This document shows positions 28,201 through 35,728 of a DNA stretch of 64,000 nt, one piece after another (positions within the stretch are counted from its first letter, which is position 1; each line of letters opens with the position of its first letter). The position numbers and the translations under genes were made by a program. The stretch is from Chitinophaga chungangae (GTDB taxonomy: Bacteria > Bacteroidota > Bacteroidia > Chitinophagales > Chitinophagaceae): assembly GCF_017742215.1 (NCBI RefSeq), contig NZ_JAGHKP010000002.1, positions 186,001-250,000 on the forward strand. The letters run 5' to 3'. Below the pieces are notes generated by a model. The model worked only from the letters and a program-made list of their open reading frames with translations, had not been told where the DNA came from and did no database searches.

Positions 28201-28880
28201 TCGGCATCGGCCCTTCGCTGACGGCTGTTACGCTGGAGCAGGAAGACAACGAAGGCCGGTTTCTCACCAATTACGACGCCCATGGCCTCGATTCGGCGAG
28301 CCTGTTCAAGAATAAATATTTCGCGGGCCTGCGCGGCACGTTCAACATCGACACGCGCGACAACGACATCGTCGCCACCCGCGGCCTCTCGTGGAACACC
28401 ACTATCATCGGCAACAAAGGTTTGAGCCAGTTCAGCAACGACTTTCTGCAGGTACGGTCAGACATGAGCATTTACGCATCCCTGGGCCTGCCGCCCAGCG
28501 TAGTGCTGGTTACCCGTGTTGGCGGCGGTTATACCTGGGGCAAACCGGAATTTTTCCAGGCACTGTCTCTCGGCGGAACGGCCAACCTGCGCGGCTTCCG
28601 GAACAACCGTTTTACCGGCACAGGCATGTTCTATAACAATATGGAACTGCGCGTGAAGCTGTTCGACTTCACATCGTACATCCTTCCCGGCTCCATCGGT
28701 CTCATTGCGTTCAACGACCTGGGAAGGGTATGGCAAAAAGGGGAAAGCTCCGGCCAGTGGCACGACGGCTTCGGCGGCGGCATCTATTTCTCGCCCGTGA
28801 ACCTGCTGGTGATCACGGCGGTGATAGGCCATTCCACGGAAGACACTTTACCGTACGTTACGTTCGGGTTTAAATTTTAG
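25248..28880 (+). CDS. Metallophosphatase - unknown middle domain - Omp85-like barrel fusion
   Basis: 1210 residues starting at a TTG inside the preceding stop (TTGA), opening a signal peptide (about 1-19). The N-terminal domain is a calcineurin-like phosphoesterase: GDAGE near 32, GDNVYP near 63, GNHDW near 105, then AAHHPLRSHG and SGHDHS. The middle (about 400-830) has no family I can name with confidence; GGKQTRSLRL, GREWVLRSLEK and DWDRHDDQW (about 576-584) faintly recall kinase-like folds. The C-terminus, from about 840, is rich in alternating hydrophobics with LSLGGTANLRGFRNNRFTG and ends in Phe, as in BamA/TamA surface-antigen barrels. It is likely outer-membrane anchored with the phosphatase in the periplasm. 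Confidence 0.85.
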   Translation: MKYLALLFLSCIAAGAFAQEDSVQQRIILIGDAGEMHNGKNAVIDAVRRNIDLNKGKNTVLFLGDNVYPLGLPDPAAKNFDEARFILDYQVSLVKDTKAEGIFVPGNHDWSKHRPEGWRQIRNQQHYIDSLLLPNVNFLPKDGCPGPIPVPLGDDVLLIVMDTEWWLYPGRKPGVESSCDQKTEDEVLTELADIAARNPGKLLVFAAHHPLRSHGIHGGYYTLKQHIFPLTDAKRYLYVPLPVIGSVYPLVRGVFGTREDLPHPLYKRMVAGIEEAMPNDAPVVFVSGHDHSLQLIRERDRNFIVSGSGAKDNRAKKGKNSLFATDLNGYTVLTVMKNGRVRADFYNESDAQPIYSQALLDLRDYRRRLAVQGATVPPATVTLPADPQYADVNNFHKWFLGTNYRDVWATPLTFPVIDLDTAKGGMKILKRGGGKQTRSLRLEDTTGREWVLRSLEKWPVSAIPEILRETFAKEIVQDQISAANPYAPLVVSPLANAAGIPHTTPSFVYLPDDTALGIYRKDFANKLYLFEEREPVTASKTYNTMKLLDELLSDNDNSVDQASVLYARLFDTYISDWDRHDDQWRWYAEKNKKTKVFYPIPRDRDQAFFINSGFLPRAMSRPWLLPYIQGFRKKIPWVPGIAFNTRFFDRNFLSGMGEDMWKEKSKLLVETMTDSVIRHAVAQFPDTIRKQTEDMMVSTLIARRAILEKEALKYYRFLAKTVDVTGSQKNELFSVHRLQDGFMRITSQKISKKGELEQTLYDRTFNPAHTKEVMVYGLGGEDRFVMRGDEKSPIRVRLIGGRNKDTYIDSSTAGGGKRVMIYDLKGKEDSFAVTRREKMRLSTNPEVIHYNRFAFRYNRLMPLIAGGYNLDDGLLIGLGVQYVGQGFRKDSFAVKHTFTGVHAVATEAFQFKYEGQFNDVIGKSDILLYGIAKAPHNTANFFGFGNETVYDKDITDPPIRYYRSRFNLYSVEGLLRTNLAQNISFGIGPSLTAVTLEQEDNEGRFLTNYDAHGLDSASLFKNKYFAGLRGTFNIDTRDNDIVATRGLSWNTTIIGNKGLSQFSNDFLQVRSDMSIYASLGLPPSVVLVTRVGGGYTWGKPEFFQALSLGGTANLRGFRNNRFTGTGMFYNNMELRVKLFDFTSYILPGSIGLIAFNDLGRVWQKGESSGQWHDGFGGGIYFSPVNLLVITAVIGHSTEDTLPYVTFGFKF

Positions 28881-31215
28881 GAAGATTCACGCTGAGACGT
28901 ATCGCTTTCAGGCCGCTGATGCCCTGCACCTCTTCCAGGTCGAGCATTTCAACATCCGGCAGCAATATGTTTTTGTTTTGAAGGAATTCGATGTATTTGC
29001 GGTATTCGTCCGCTTCGCGCGCGTAAGAATATACGATGGCGATCTTCCCGGGCTGCGTCAGCCTTTCGTTCGTATTCCTGATCCGCACTTTATCGATCCG
29101 TTTTTTCATGATCTCGTAGCGGATGTTGTAAGCCCCTTCCACATCAAACCTTCTTTCATCTTTCCGGAAACTGATCGCGATCGGGTTGCTGTGCGCGAGG
29201 ATCAGCTGGGTGGTCTGCAAAGGCAGTTTCAGCCGCGGCTCCAGCTCATGCGTGATCTTCGCAATCGCCGCCATGCTTGAAAGTTGCCACAGGCGAAGGT
29301 TTCGCAGGTACAGCATATCGAATTTCCGTTCCGGCGCAATGGTCTGCCCGATATAGATATTGTACTCCACCCCGTCTGTGCGGTACTTTTCAAAGTAACA
29401 GGGGTAAGAACGCTGGAGCTGGTCTTTTTCTTTTTCGAGGTACTGGTTGATGGCCATATTGATGTCGCGCAGGCTTTCTTCGTATTCCCTGCGGTGATGG
29501 TACACGTGGCCGGTGGCTTTGTCGATCTTCTCGAAATATTCGTTCAGCAAAGGTTTCAGCTCGTCCCCGCTGTCGTACAAATGCCGGAAGGTAGGCGCGA
29601 TCTCGTGGTCGAGGAATTCGTTGATCTTCACCTCGTCTTCAGCGAACAATGTATCGTGCATGCCGTTCAGCATACGGTTGTTCTTGTACTGCAGCTCTTC
29701 CAGCAGCGGCAGGTGCAGGTCGCCGTTGATCCGTTTGAAGGTTTGCTGTATCAGCAGCAGTTGTTCCTTCAGGTCGTCGCGGATGGCGGAACCGCGCTCT
29801 ACGGAAGAGTTGCGGATATCTACCGCGCCGTACAGCGGGTACACGTCTTCGAAAAGGATATTGCCGATATCTTTTTGCTGCGCTTTGGGCGTATGCAGGT
29901 ATTCCCAGGCCGCTTCGGTAAACTTCCATTCCACGGCGGGCTGCAGCGCGGTGAACTGGTCTTTGATCACTTCGTTGATACGTTCGTTCGCCAGTTCTAT
30001 GCTTCTGCGCAGCAGCAGCGAGCCCACGGCGTAAGCGGATTGCAGCTGGCCGAGTATGTCCCAGTCCACCACCTGATCGCCGGTGGAGGCTATTTCCAGC
30101 ATGCCGAGCAGGTTGTTTTCGTGCTGGATGGGAAACAGCAGGAAACTTTTAACGCCGTGCAGCGGCAGGTATTTGAGGAAAGGGTACAGCTCCACGGTCT
30201 GCCGGTTCACTTCGGTAAGCACCAGCGGTTGCGGGTTGTTGGCGAGGAACAGCTGGAGTTGTTCGTTGATGCTCTGGCGTTCCGCATCGTTGCGGGCGCT
30301 GGCGAATATGATGCTTTGGGAAATGTAGGTTGTTTCCAGCACGGATTTGTCGTTCACTTTCAGGAACGGCACGAGATGAATGTTGAGATCGGCGCGGCCG
30401 GCCAGCGTTTTCAGGTATTCGCGGGCCTGCGTATAGGTTTTCAGCTCGTTGTCTTTCCGGATGTTGAGCACGAGGTTTTTCATGCCGTTCACCACATGGT
30501 CTCTCGTTACGTCCTGTATGGTCCAGATCACGAAACCTTCCAGCGCGAAATTCTTCAGCGGCAGGATGCGCTCCAGCTCCTCGATGTCCTGGAACTTGAA
30601 GTCGCCGGCGCAAATGCCGCCGCAATCCAGCTTCGGCAGCTCGCCCACGAGTTTTACGTCCGTAAAACGCGGGTCGATGTGCACTTTGATGTATTTGGAA
30701 AGCCCGGTCTCGGGATTTACAATGTGATGGATCAGTTCCTGGTCGTAGTTGATAGGCAGGCCGTACCAGCGTTCGAGGATCATCTTGTAAAGCCAGTACA
30801 GTTTGTCGCGGCGGACCTTATCCACCGAAATGCCTTTGGGCACGGCCATCAGTTCTTTGCCGTCTTCGGTGAAGATCTGGCGGAAGCGGTCTGAGTAATA
30901 AAATATCGCGAAGCGGTATGGCACGCCGATGCCGTAGATGTCCCGGCTTTCGTCCATGGTCACGGGGAATACGGTGGCGGTGATGAGATCGAGGTATTCC
31001 TGGTACCGGGAAATGTCCGTGTCTTCCCGGAGCGGCTGTTGCAGCTCGGGATTACTCTCGAAGTGGCGGACGATCTCTTTGAAATACCCGGCGCGGGCAC
31101 CCTGGGCCTGTTCCGCTTTGTCTTTCATGAACCTTATGAAAGGCACGAAGGAAATATGACTGTCTATCAGGTGGTCGTCCTTGAATAAGCCGGGGTGTGC
31201 TGTAAGTATCTTCAT
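28870..31215 (-). CDS. Large GAF-domain protein of unknown function
   Basis: 781 residues from the ATG at 31215. A region near 300-400 (SIIFASARNDAERQS through FLLFPIQHENNLLGMLEIAS) fits a GAF domain; the rest is largely helical and soluble with no catalytic motif I recognise, no kinase domain and no membrane segment. Near the C-terminus KIAIVYSYAREADEYRKYIEFL resembles a Rossmann-type strand-helix. It is probably a cytoplasmic sensor or scaffold. It is convergent with the phosphatase fusion and overlaps it by 11 bases. I cannot assign a function. Confidence 0.65.
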   Translation of the reverse strand: MKILTAHPGLFKDDHLIDSHISFVPFIRFMKDKAEQAQGARAGYFKEIVRHFESNPELQQPLREDTDISRYQEYLDLITATVFPVTMDESRDIYGIGVPYRFAIFYYSDRFRQIFTEDGKELMAVPKGISVDKVRRDKLYWLYKMILERWYGLPINYDQELIHHIVNPETGLSKYIKVHIDPRFTDVKLVGELPKLDCGGICAGDFKFQDIEELERILPLKNFALEGFVIWTIQDVTRDHVVNGMKNLVLNIRKDNELKTYTQAREYLKTLAGRADLNIHLVPFLKVNDKSVLETTYISQSIIFASARNDAERQSINEQLQLFLANNPQPLVLTEVNRQTVELYPFLKYLPLHGVKSFLLFPIQHENNLLGMLEIASTGDQVVDWDILGQLQSAYAVGSLLLRRSIELANERINEVIKDQFTALQPAVEWKFTEAAWEYLHTPKAQQKDIGNILFEDVYPLYGAVDIRNSSVERGSAIRDDLKEQLLLIQQTFKRINGDLHLPLLEELQYKNNRMLNGMHDTLFAEDEVKINEFLDHEIAPTFRHLYDSGDELKPLLNEYFEKIDKATGHVYHHRREYEESLRDINMAINQYLEKEKDQLQRSYPCYFEKYRTDGVEYNIYIGQTIAPERKFDMLYLRNLRLWQLSSMAAIAKITHELEPRLKLPLQTTQLILAHSNPIAISFRKDERRFDVEGAYNIRYEIMKKRIDKVRIRNTNERLTQPGKIAIVYSYAREADEYRKYIEFLQNKNILLPDVEMLDLEEVQGISGLKAIRLSVNLPKI

Positions 31216-31292
31216 ATGCAATACAAAATTCCAATGTGCTAACAGTCACAGTGCAGGAAAACAGATTGGTTGCGTGGGATGGTTATGCAAAG

Positions 31293-31934
31293 TTACGGGT
31301 TTTCCGATTTTAAAGCGGGTTGGGCGTAAAAATAGGTGACGCCTTCGTCCGCATCGTCGAAACTGAGGGGCTGGCGGTGGCGTACCTGGAAGAAGTAGGC
31401 GCAGAGCCCGAAATCGCCGGCGCAGCAGATGGCGTGGAACACCAGTATGCCGAGGATAAAGGCTTTCCAGGGAGCGGTTACCCACAGGAAAGCACCGGCC
31501 AGCAGCAGCGAAATGATCACGAACGGCGCCAGCGCGATATAACGGAACTGCCTGTAATTCACGGGGAAACCGTGCGCTACGGCATAAAACATCAGTTTTT
31601 TCCAGATAACGCCGTACCGTACGTCCTTCGCGCCGTACCAGCGGAAGGCCCAGCCGTGTATCAGTTCGTGCAGCGGCACCAGCAGCAGCGTGGCGGGCAC
31701 GCCGGCGAGCGTGTACCAGAACACCTGGCCGCCGCTGAGCGCATCCGTTAAAATAAAATGGGCCGCGAAGGCGCCGATGCCTCCAAAGCCCATTAATATG
31801 ATGATAAAAAATATAGTTGCGTACCTGTTGCCGGAGCGCAGGCCTTCCTGCAGGGGAACGGCCAGCTCGTTAAAGCTGAAACGGGCGTATTCCTCATACC
31901 CCTGTTCGCGGAGCGATCGGGCCAGCGCGTCCAT
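31293..31934 (-). CDS. DUF3267-type putative zinc-metalloprotease membrane protein
   Basis: 213 residues. Helices near 39-61, 71-92, 131-153 and 155-180 flank a HELIHG motif at 89-94 (VPLHELIHGWAF), the HExxH pattern of DUF3267 intramembrane zincin-like proteins; a third ligand is not obvious. The reading frame stays open upstream into lysA, but the ATG at 31934 overlaps the lysA stop by one base (TAATG), and upstream residues in that frame look non-coding. It is therefore likely translationally coupled to lysA. Its role is unknown. Confidence 0.75.
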   Translation of the reverse strand: MDALARSLREQGYEEYARFSFNELAVPLQEGLRSGNRYATIFFIIILMGFGGIGAFAAHFILTDALSGGQVFWYTLAGVPATLLLVPLHELIHGWAFRWYGAKDVRYGVIWKKLMFYAVAHGFPVNYRQFRYIALAPFVIISLLLAGAFLWVTAPWKAFILGILVFHAICCAGDFGLCAYFFQVRHRQPLSFDDADEGVTYFYAQPALKSENP

Positions 31935-33160
31935 TACATCGGGATTTCCAGCTGGTTCTTCAGCAGGTCTTCGATGGTATCCCGCTTGCGGATGAGGTGC
32001 GCTTTGCCGTCTTTTACCATTACCTCGGCGGGTTTCAGGCGGCTGTTGAAGTTGCTGGACATCTCGAAACCGTAGGCGCCGGCGTTGTAGAACACGAGGT
32101 AATCGCCTTCGCGCACTTCGTTGATCTTGCGGTCCCAGCCGAAAGTATCCGTTTCGCAGATGTTGCCCACCACGGTATAGATCCGGTCTGTGCCTTTCGG
32201 GTTGGAAATATTTTTGATGAGGTGGAAAGAATCGTAGAACATGGGGCGGATCAGGTGGTTGAAACCGGAGTTCACCCCCACGAACACTGTAGCCGTGGTC
32301 TGTTTGATCACATTGGCCTTTACCACGAAATAACCGCACTGGCTTACGAGGAACTTGCCCGGTTCGAACCAGAGCTGCAGCGGCCTTGCGTAGTTTTTGG
32401 CGAATTTGTTGAAAGCGTCGGTGAGCTTTTTGCCGAGCAGGTCGATGTCCGTTTCCGGATCGCCTTGCTGGTAGGCCACTTTAAAGCCGCTTCCCAGGTC
32501 GATGAACTCGAGGTCGGGGAAATGTTCGGTCATTTCGAACATGATCTCCACCCCGCGCAGGAACACGTCCACATCTTTGATCTCGGAGCCGGTGTGCATA
32601 TGCAGGCCGGTTACTTTCAGTTTGGTGGATTTTACGATCCGCTCGATGTGGCGCAGCTGGTGGATGGAAATACCGAACTTGCTGTCTACATGCCCGGTGG
32701 ATATTTTAAAGTTTCCCCCTGCCATAATGTGCGGGTTCAGGCGGATGCAGATGGGATAGCTGCCGCCGAACTGGTTGCCGAACTGTTCGAGGATGGAAAT
32801 GTTGTCGATATTGATGTTCACGCCCAGTTCCTTGGCCGCGATGATCTCCTGGAGATCGACGCAGTTGGGGGTGAAAATGATGTTCTTCGGATCGAAACCG
32901 GCCTTGAGGCCGAGTTGCACTTCCTGGATAGACACCGTGTCCAGCCCGCAACCCAGCGAGTTGATATAACGGAGCACGTTGATATTGGTCAGGGCTTTGC
33001 AGGCGTAAAAAAAGCGTGCGTCCGCCTTGCTGAAGGCGGTCTTTAACTTCTCATACTGTGTTTTGATCTTTTCCGCATGGTAAATGTATACCGGGGTGCC
33101 GAACTCCTGCGCGGTTTTCACCAGGAACTCCGCGCTGAGAACATCGCTTTGTTTAGCCAT
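31934..33160 (-). CDS. lysA: Diaminopimelate decarboxylase
   Basis: 408 residues. This PLP enzyme converts meso-diaminopimelate to lysine, the last step of lysine synthesis. The PLP lysine is Lys55 in FYACKALTN; HTGSEI, a Gly-rich IDLGSGF loop, the CETDTF cysteine motif and the YNAGAYGFEMSSNFNSR block that completes the active site and dimer interface are all present. Related PLP enzymes (carboxynorspermidine or arginine decarboxylase) differ in these blocks. It precedes the DUF3267 gene with a one-base overlap. Confidence 0.95.
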   Translation of the reverse strand: MAKQSDVLSAEFLVKTAQEFGTPVYIYHAEKIKTQYEKLKTAFSKADARFFYACKALTNINVLRYINSLGCGLDTVSIQEVQLGLKAGFDPKNIIFTPNCVDLQEIIAAKELGVNINIDNISILEQFGNQFGGSYPICIRLNPHIMAGGNFKISTGHVDSKFGISIHQLRHIERIVKSTKLKVTGLHMHTGSEIKDVDVFLRGVEIMFEMTEHFPDLEFIDLGSGFKVAYQQGDPETDIDLLGKKLTDAFNKFAKNYARPLQLWFEPGKFLVSQCGYFVVKANVIKQTTATVFVGVNSGFNHLIRPMFYDSFHLIKNISNPKGTDRIYTVVGNICETDTFGWDRKINEVREGDYLVFYNAGAYGFEMSSNFNSRLKPAEVMVKDGKAHLIRKRDTIEDLLKNQLEIPM

Positions 33161-33199
33161 TGTATCGTGTAAATTGAATGTGCGAAAATAATAAGAATA

Positions 33200-33586
33200 T
33201 TAATCTTCCTTCATAAAATCGTCCAGATCGCGGCGTTCCTTTTTGGTGGGGCGGCCGATCTTGCTTTGGCGTTTGCCGGTATCGAAGCTGGATGCGATCC
33301 TTTGATTGAAAAGCTTATCTTCTTCCGGGGTAATATCCAGGTAATATTTGATAGCTTCGGAATATTGCACGCGGTTGGCCAGCAGCCCCGTCACTTCTAT
33401 CTTCCAGCGTTTGGCTTCGGTGCGCACGTCGTACTGGTCGCCCACCACCACGGGGCGGGCCGCTTTTACGGCGGTGCCGCGCAGCTTTACTTTTCCCGTA
33501 TCGCAGGCAGCCGCCGCCTGTGTGCGGGTTTTGAATATCCTGATGGCCCAGAGGTATTTGTCCAGGCGTAATTTTTCCGCGCTCAT
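33200..33586 (-). CDS. RNA-binding S4-domain protein (HslR-like)
   Basis: 128 residues from the ATG at 33586, preferred over 33604 because MSAEKLRLDKYLWAIR is the usual start. The S4 fold covers about 1-65 (RLDKYLWAIRIFKTRTQAA, then GKVKLRGTAVKAARPVVVGD). The basic tail includes KIGRPTKKERRDLDDF, typical of HslR, which binds stalled 50S subunits carrying peptidyl-tRNA during heat stress. It lies 39 bases upstream of lysA on the same strand. Confidence 0.85.
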   Translation of the reverse strand: MSAEKLRLDKYLWAIRIFKTRTQAAAACDTGKVKLRGTAVKAARPVVVGDQYDVRTEAKRWKIEVTGLLANRVQYSEAIKYYLDITPEEDKLFNQRIASSFDTGKRQSKIGRPTKKERRDLDDFMKED

Positions 33587-33665
33587 GGGCGCAAAATTAC
33601 GCAAATTGTCGTATTTGACCCCTGATTTGTCTTATTCAGGGCGCATCTCCATGGCAGGATGAGCC

Positions 33666-33673
33666 TACTTTTG
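33666..33673 (+). promoter_or_regulatory. Promoter -7 element of the DoxX-like gene
   Basis: TACTTTTG, a perfect TAnnTTTG match, 26 bases upstream of the ATG at 33700. No convincing -33 element is visible at the expected distance. Confidence 0.4.
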
Positions 33674-33699
33674 CGATACACACACTAAATCCCGACGTC

Positions 33700-34107
33700 A
33701 TGAAAAAAACTAAAATCTTCTACTGGATCGTTACCGGCCTGATGGCCGCTTTCCTCGGCATGGGCGCTTTCTTCGACGCCATTTCCGCGCCTGAAGCCGT
33801 AAAAATGATCTCCCAGGACCTGGGCTACCCAACTTACCTCGTGCCTTTCCTGGGCGTGGCCAAACTGCTGGGCATCATCGCCATACTCATTCCAGGCTTC
33901 CCGAGAGTGAAAGAATGGGCCTACGCCGGCCTGATGTTCGACCTCATCGGCGCCACCTATTCTTCGCTGGCCGTGGGCGAGCAACCGGGAGCCACCGCTT
34001 TTATGCTCATACCCATCGCCTTTGTGATCGCCTCCTACCTGCTGTATCATAAACTGCGCAAAGAAAAGCTGGCGCAGGCCGGCCAATCCGATGTTCTTTT
34101 CGGTTGA
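33700..34107 (+). CDS. DoxX-like family membrane protein
   Basis: 135 residues in four predicted membrane helices (about 7-28, 49-68, 75-95 and 100-119). The spacing and the sequence GYPTYLVPFLGVAKLLGIIAIL fit the DoxX-like family (PF13564). Members are small inner-membrane proteins with no established common activity. It has its own -7 promoter element and a possible terminator. Confidence 0.85.
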   Translation: MKKTKIFYWIVTGLMAAFLGMGAFFDAISAPEAVKMISQDLGYPTYLVPFLGVAKLLGIIAILIPGFPRVKEWAYAGLMFDLIGATYSSLAVGEQPGATAFMLIPIAFVIASYLLYHKLRKEKLAQAGQSDVLFG

Positions 34108-34130
34108 TAAAATATGTGCACAATATCGGT

Positions 34131-34166
34131 CCGGGGTTAACGGGAAGCAACACCCCGGCCGCTGTT
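34131..34166 (+). terminator. Possible terminator after the DoxX-like gene
   Basis: A 7-bp GC stem (34131-34137 with 34152-34158) around a 14-base loop, followed within a few bases by TTTT. Weak tail. Confidence 0.35.
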
Positions 34167-34220
34167 TTGCAATAAAAACCAGCGGGGAGTTTGTATCTTT
34201 CGGTACTTGTATCTATCGGA

Positions 34221-35654
34221 ATGAAAAGGAACCATCTCCTCTACCCCTTAATCATCGGCGCGTTTGCGCTGTTCACCTGGCTGATCATCGCCCAGGGCGA
34301 AAAATTACCGGAACGCGCGGCCACGCCGCTCACCAATGCCATTGTACAACCGGCCCCTGTGGCGCCTCCGCCAGCGGGCGGCAACGTGCTTACCGAACTG
34401 CTGCATCACGCACAACATCCGCTGGCGATACTCCTGATGCAGATCATTGTTGTGCTTTGCGTGTCCCGCATCTTCGGCTACCTGGCCCGCAAGATCAAAC
34501 AGCCCGCGGTAGTGGGCGAGATCGTCGCCGGTATCGTGCTCGGACCTTCCCTGTTGGGCTGGCTTTCGCCGGCCGCCATGGAAGCCATTTTCCCGGCAGG
34601 CTCCATGTCCAACCTTCAATTTCTCAGCCAGATCGGCCTCGCATTCTTTATGTTCATCGTGGGCATGGAACTGGACATCAGCAAAGTCCGCCAAAAGGCG
34701 CACGATGCAGTGATGATCAGTCATGCAAGCATCATCATACCGTTTTTCCTCGGCGTATGCCTGGCGTATTTCACGTACCGGCAATATGCGCCGCCGAACG
34801 TCAATTTCCTGTCTTTCGCCCTGTTCATGGGCATTGCCATGAGCGTAACGGCCTTCCCGGTGCTGGCGCGCATCGTGCAGGAACGCGGGCTTAGCAGCAC
34901 CCAGCTGGGCGCTATGGCTATTACCTGCGCGGCGGCAGACGATCTCACCGCCTGGGGCATTCTGGCCGTGGTAGTGGCCATCGTGAAATCCGGCGGTTTG
35001 CTCAGCGCAATGGTTACCATCGGGCTGGCGCTGGTATTTGTGCTGGCGATGCTGTTGGTGGTGCGCCCGTGGCTGAAACGACGCATGAGCCGGCTGCAGG
35101 GCACGAAAACGAAAGTGGCGCTCGGCTTTTTTGTGCTGCTCATCGCCGGTTACCTCGCGGAAGTGATCGGCATACATTTGTTGTTCGGCGCTTTCCTGGC
35201 CGGGGTCATCATACCCGCCGAAGCGAATATCAAACAGGTATTGCAGGATAAGCTGGAAGATGTGAGCGTGGTGATACTGCTGCCGGTATTTTTTGCTTTC
35301 ACTGGTTTACGTACACAGATCGGGCTGTTGAACGACGGCAGCCTTTGGATGATATTTTTCTTCGTGATGCTGGTGGCGGTTGGCGGGAAGTTCGCCGGCT
35401 CCGCGCTTACGGCCCGCATTGTAGGGCAACCCTGGACCGAGGCCTTGTCTATCGGCGCGCTGATGAATACCCGCGGCCTGATGGAACTGGTAGTGCTCAA
35501 TATCGGTTACGATCTGGGGATTCTCACGCCGCCGGTTTTCGCGATGCTGGTGTTGATGGCGCTGGCTACCACGTTTATGACCGGCCCTGCGCTGGACATC
35601 ATCAACAGTTACAAATACAAATACGCCGCGAAGGGGGAAAAGGCCCTGCATTAG
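34221..35654 (+). CDS. Cation:proton antiporter (CPA2/KefB-NapA type)
   Basis: 477 residues from the ATG at 34221. An N-terminal helix and about 12 further membrane segments carry the family pattern: QPAVVGEIVAGIVLGPSLLG, FMFIVGMELD, ITCAAADDLTAWGILAVV (paired acids of the ion site) and the FTGLRTQI segment. It exchanges Na+ or K+ for H+ across the inner membrane. There is no RCK/TrkA-N regulatory tail, which separates it from full KefB/KefC. A terminator follows. Confidence 0.92.
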   Translation: MKRNHLLYPLIIGAFALFTWLIIAQGEKLPERAATPLTNAIVQPAPVAPPPAGGNVLTELLHHAQHPLAILLMQIIVVLCVSRIFGYLARKIKQPAVVGEIVAGIVLGPSLLGWLSPAAMEAIFPAGSMSNLQFLSQIGLAFFMFIVGMELDISKVRQKAHDAVMISHASIIIPFFLGVCLAYFTYRQYAPPNVNFLSFALFMGIAMSVTAFPVLARIVQERGLSSTQLGAMAITCAAADDLTAWGILAVVVAIVKSGGLLSAMVTIGLALVFVLAMLLVVRPWLKRRMSRLQGTKTKVALGFFVLLIAGYLAEVIGIHLLFGAFLAGVIIPAEANIKQVLQDKLEDVSVVILLPVFFAFTGLRTQIGLLNDGSLWMIFFFVMLVAVGGKFAGSALTARIVGQPWTEALSIGALMNTRGLMELVVLNIGYDLGILTPPVFAMLVLMALATTFMTGPALDIINSYKYKYAAKGEKALH

Positions 35655-35680
35655 GATATTGTTTTTACGGGAACCAGGCA

Positions 35681-35713
35681 AAAAAAAAGACCGCCCGGTA
35701 GGCGGCCTTTCTC
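35681..35713. terminator. Bidirectional rho-independent terminator
   Basis: Arms 35686-35695 and 35701-35710 (10 bp, one mismatch) around a 5-base loop, with A-run before and T-rich tail after. It separates the convergent antiporter and lytic transglycosylase genes. Confidence 0.8.
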
Positions 35714-35728
35714 TATCTTCTGAACTGA

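Noticed and set aside
31935..32339. N-terminal extension of the DUF3267-type protein into lysA
   Set aside because: The extra ~135 residues look like out-of-frame lysA translation; the ATG at 31934 gives a full-length family member.
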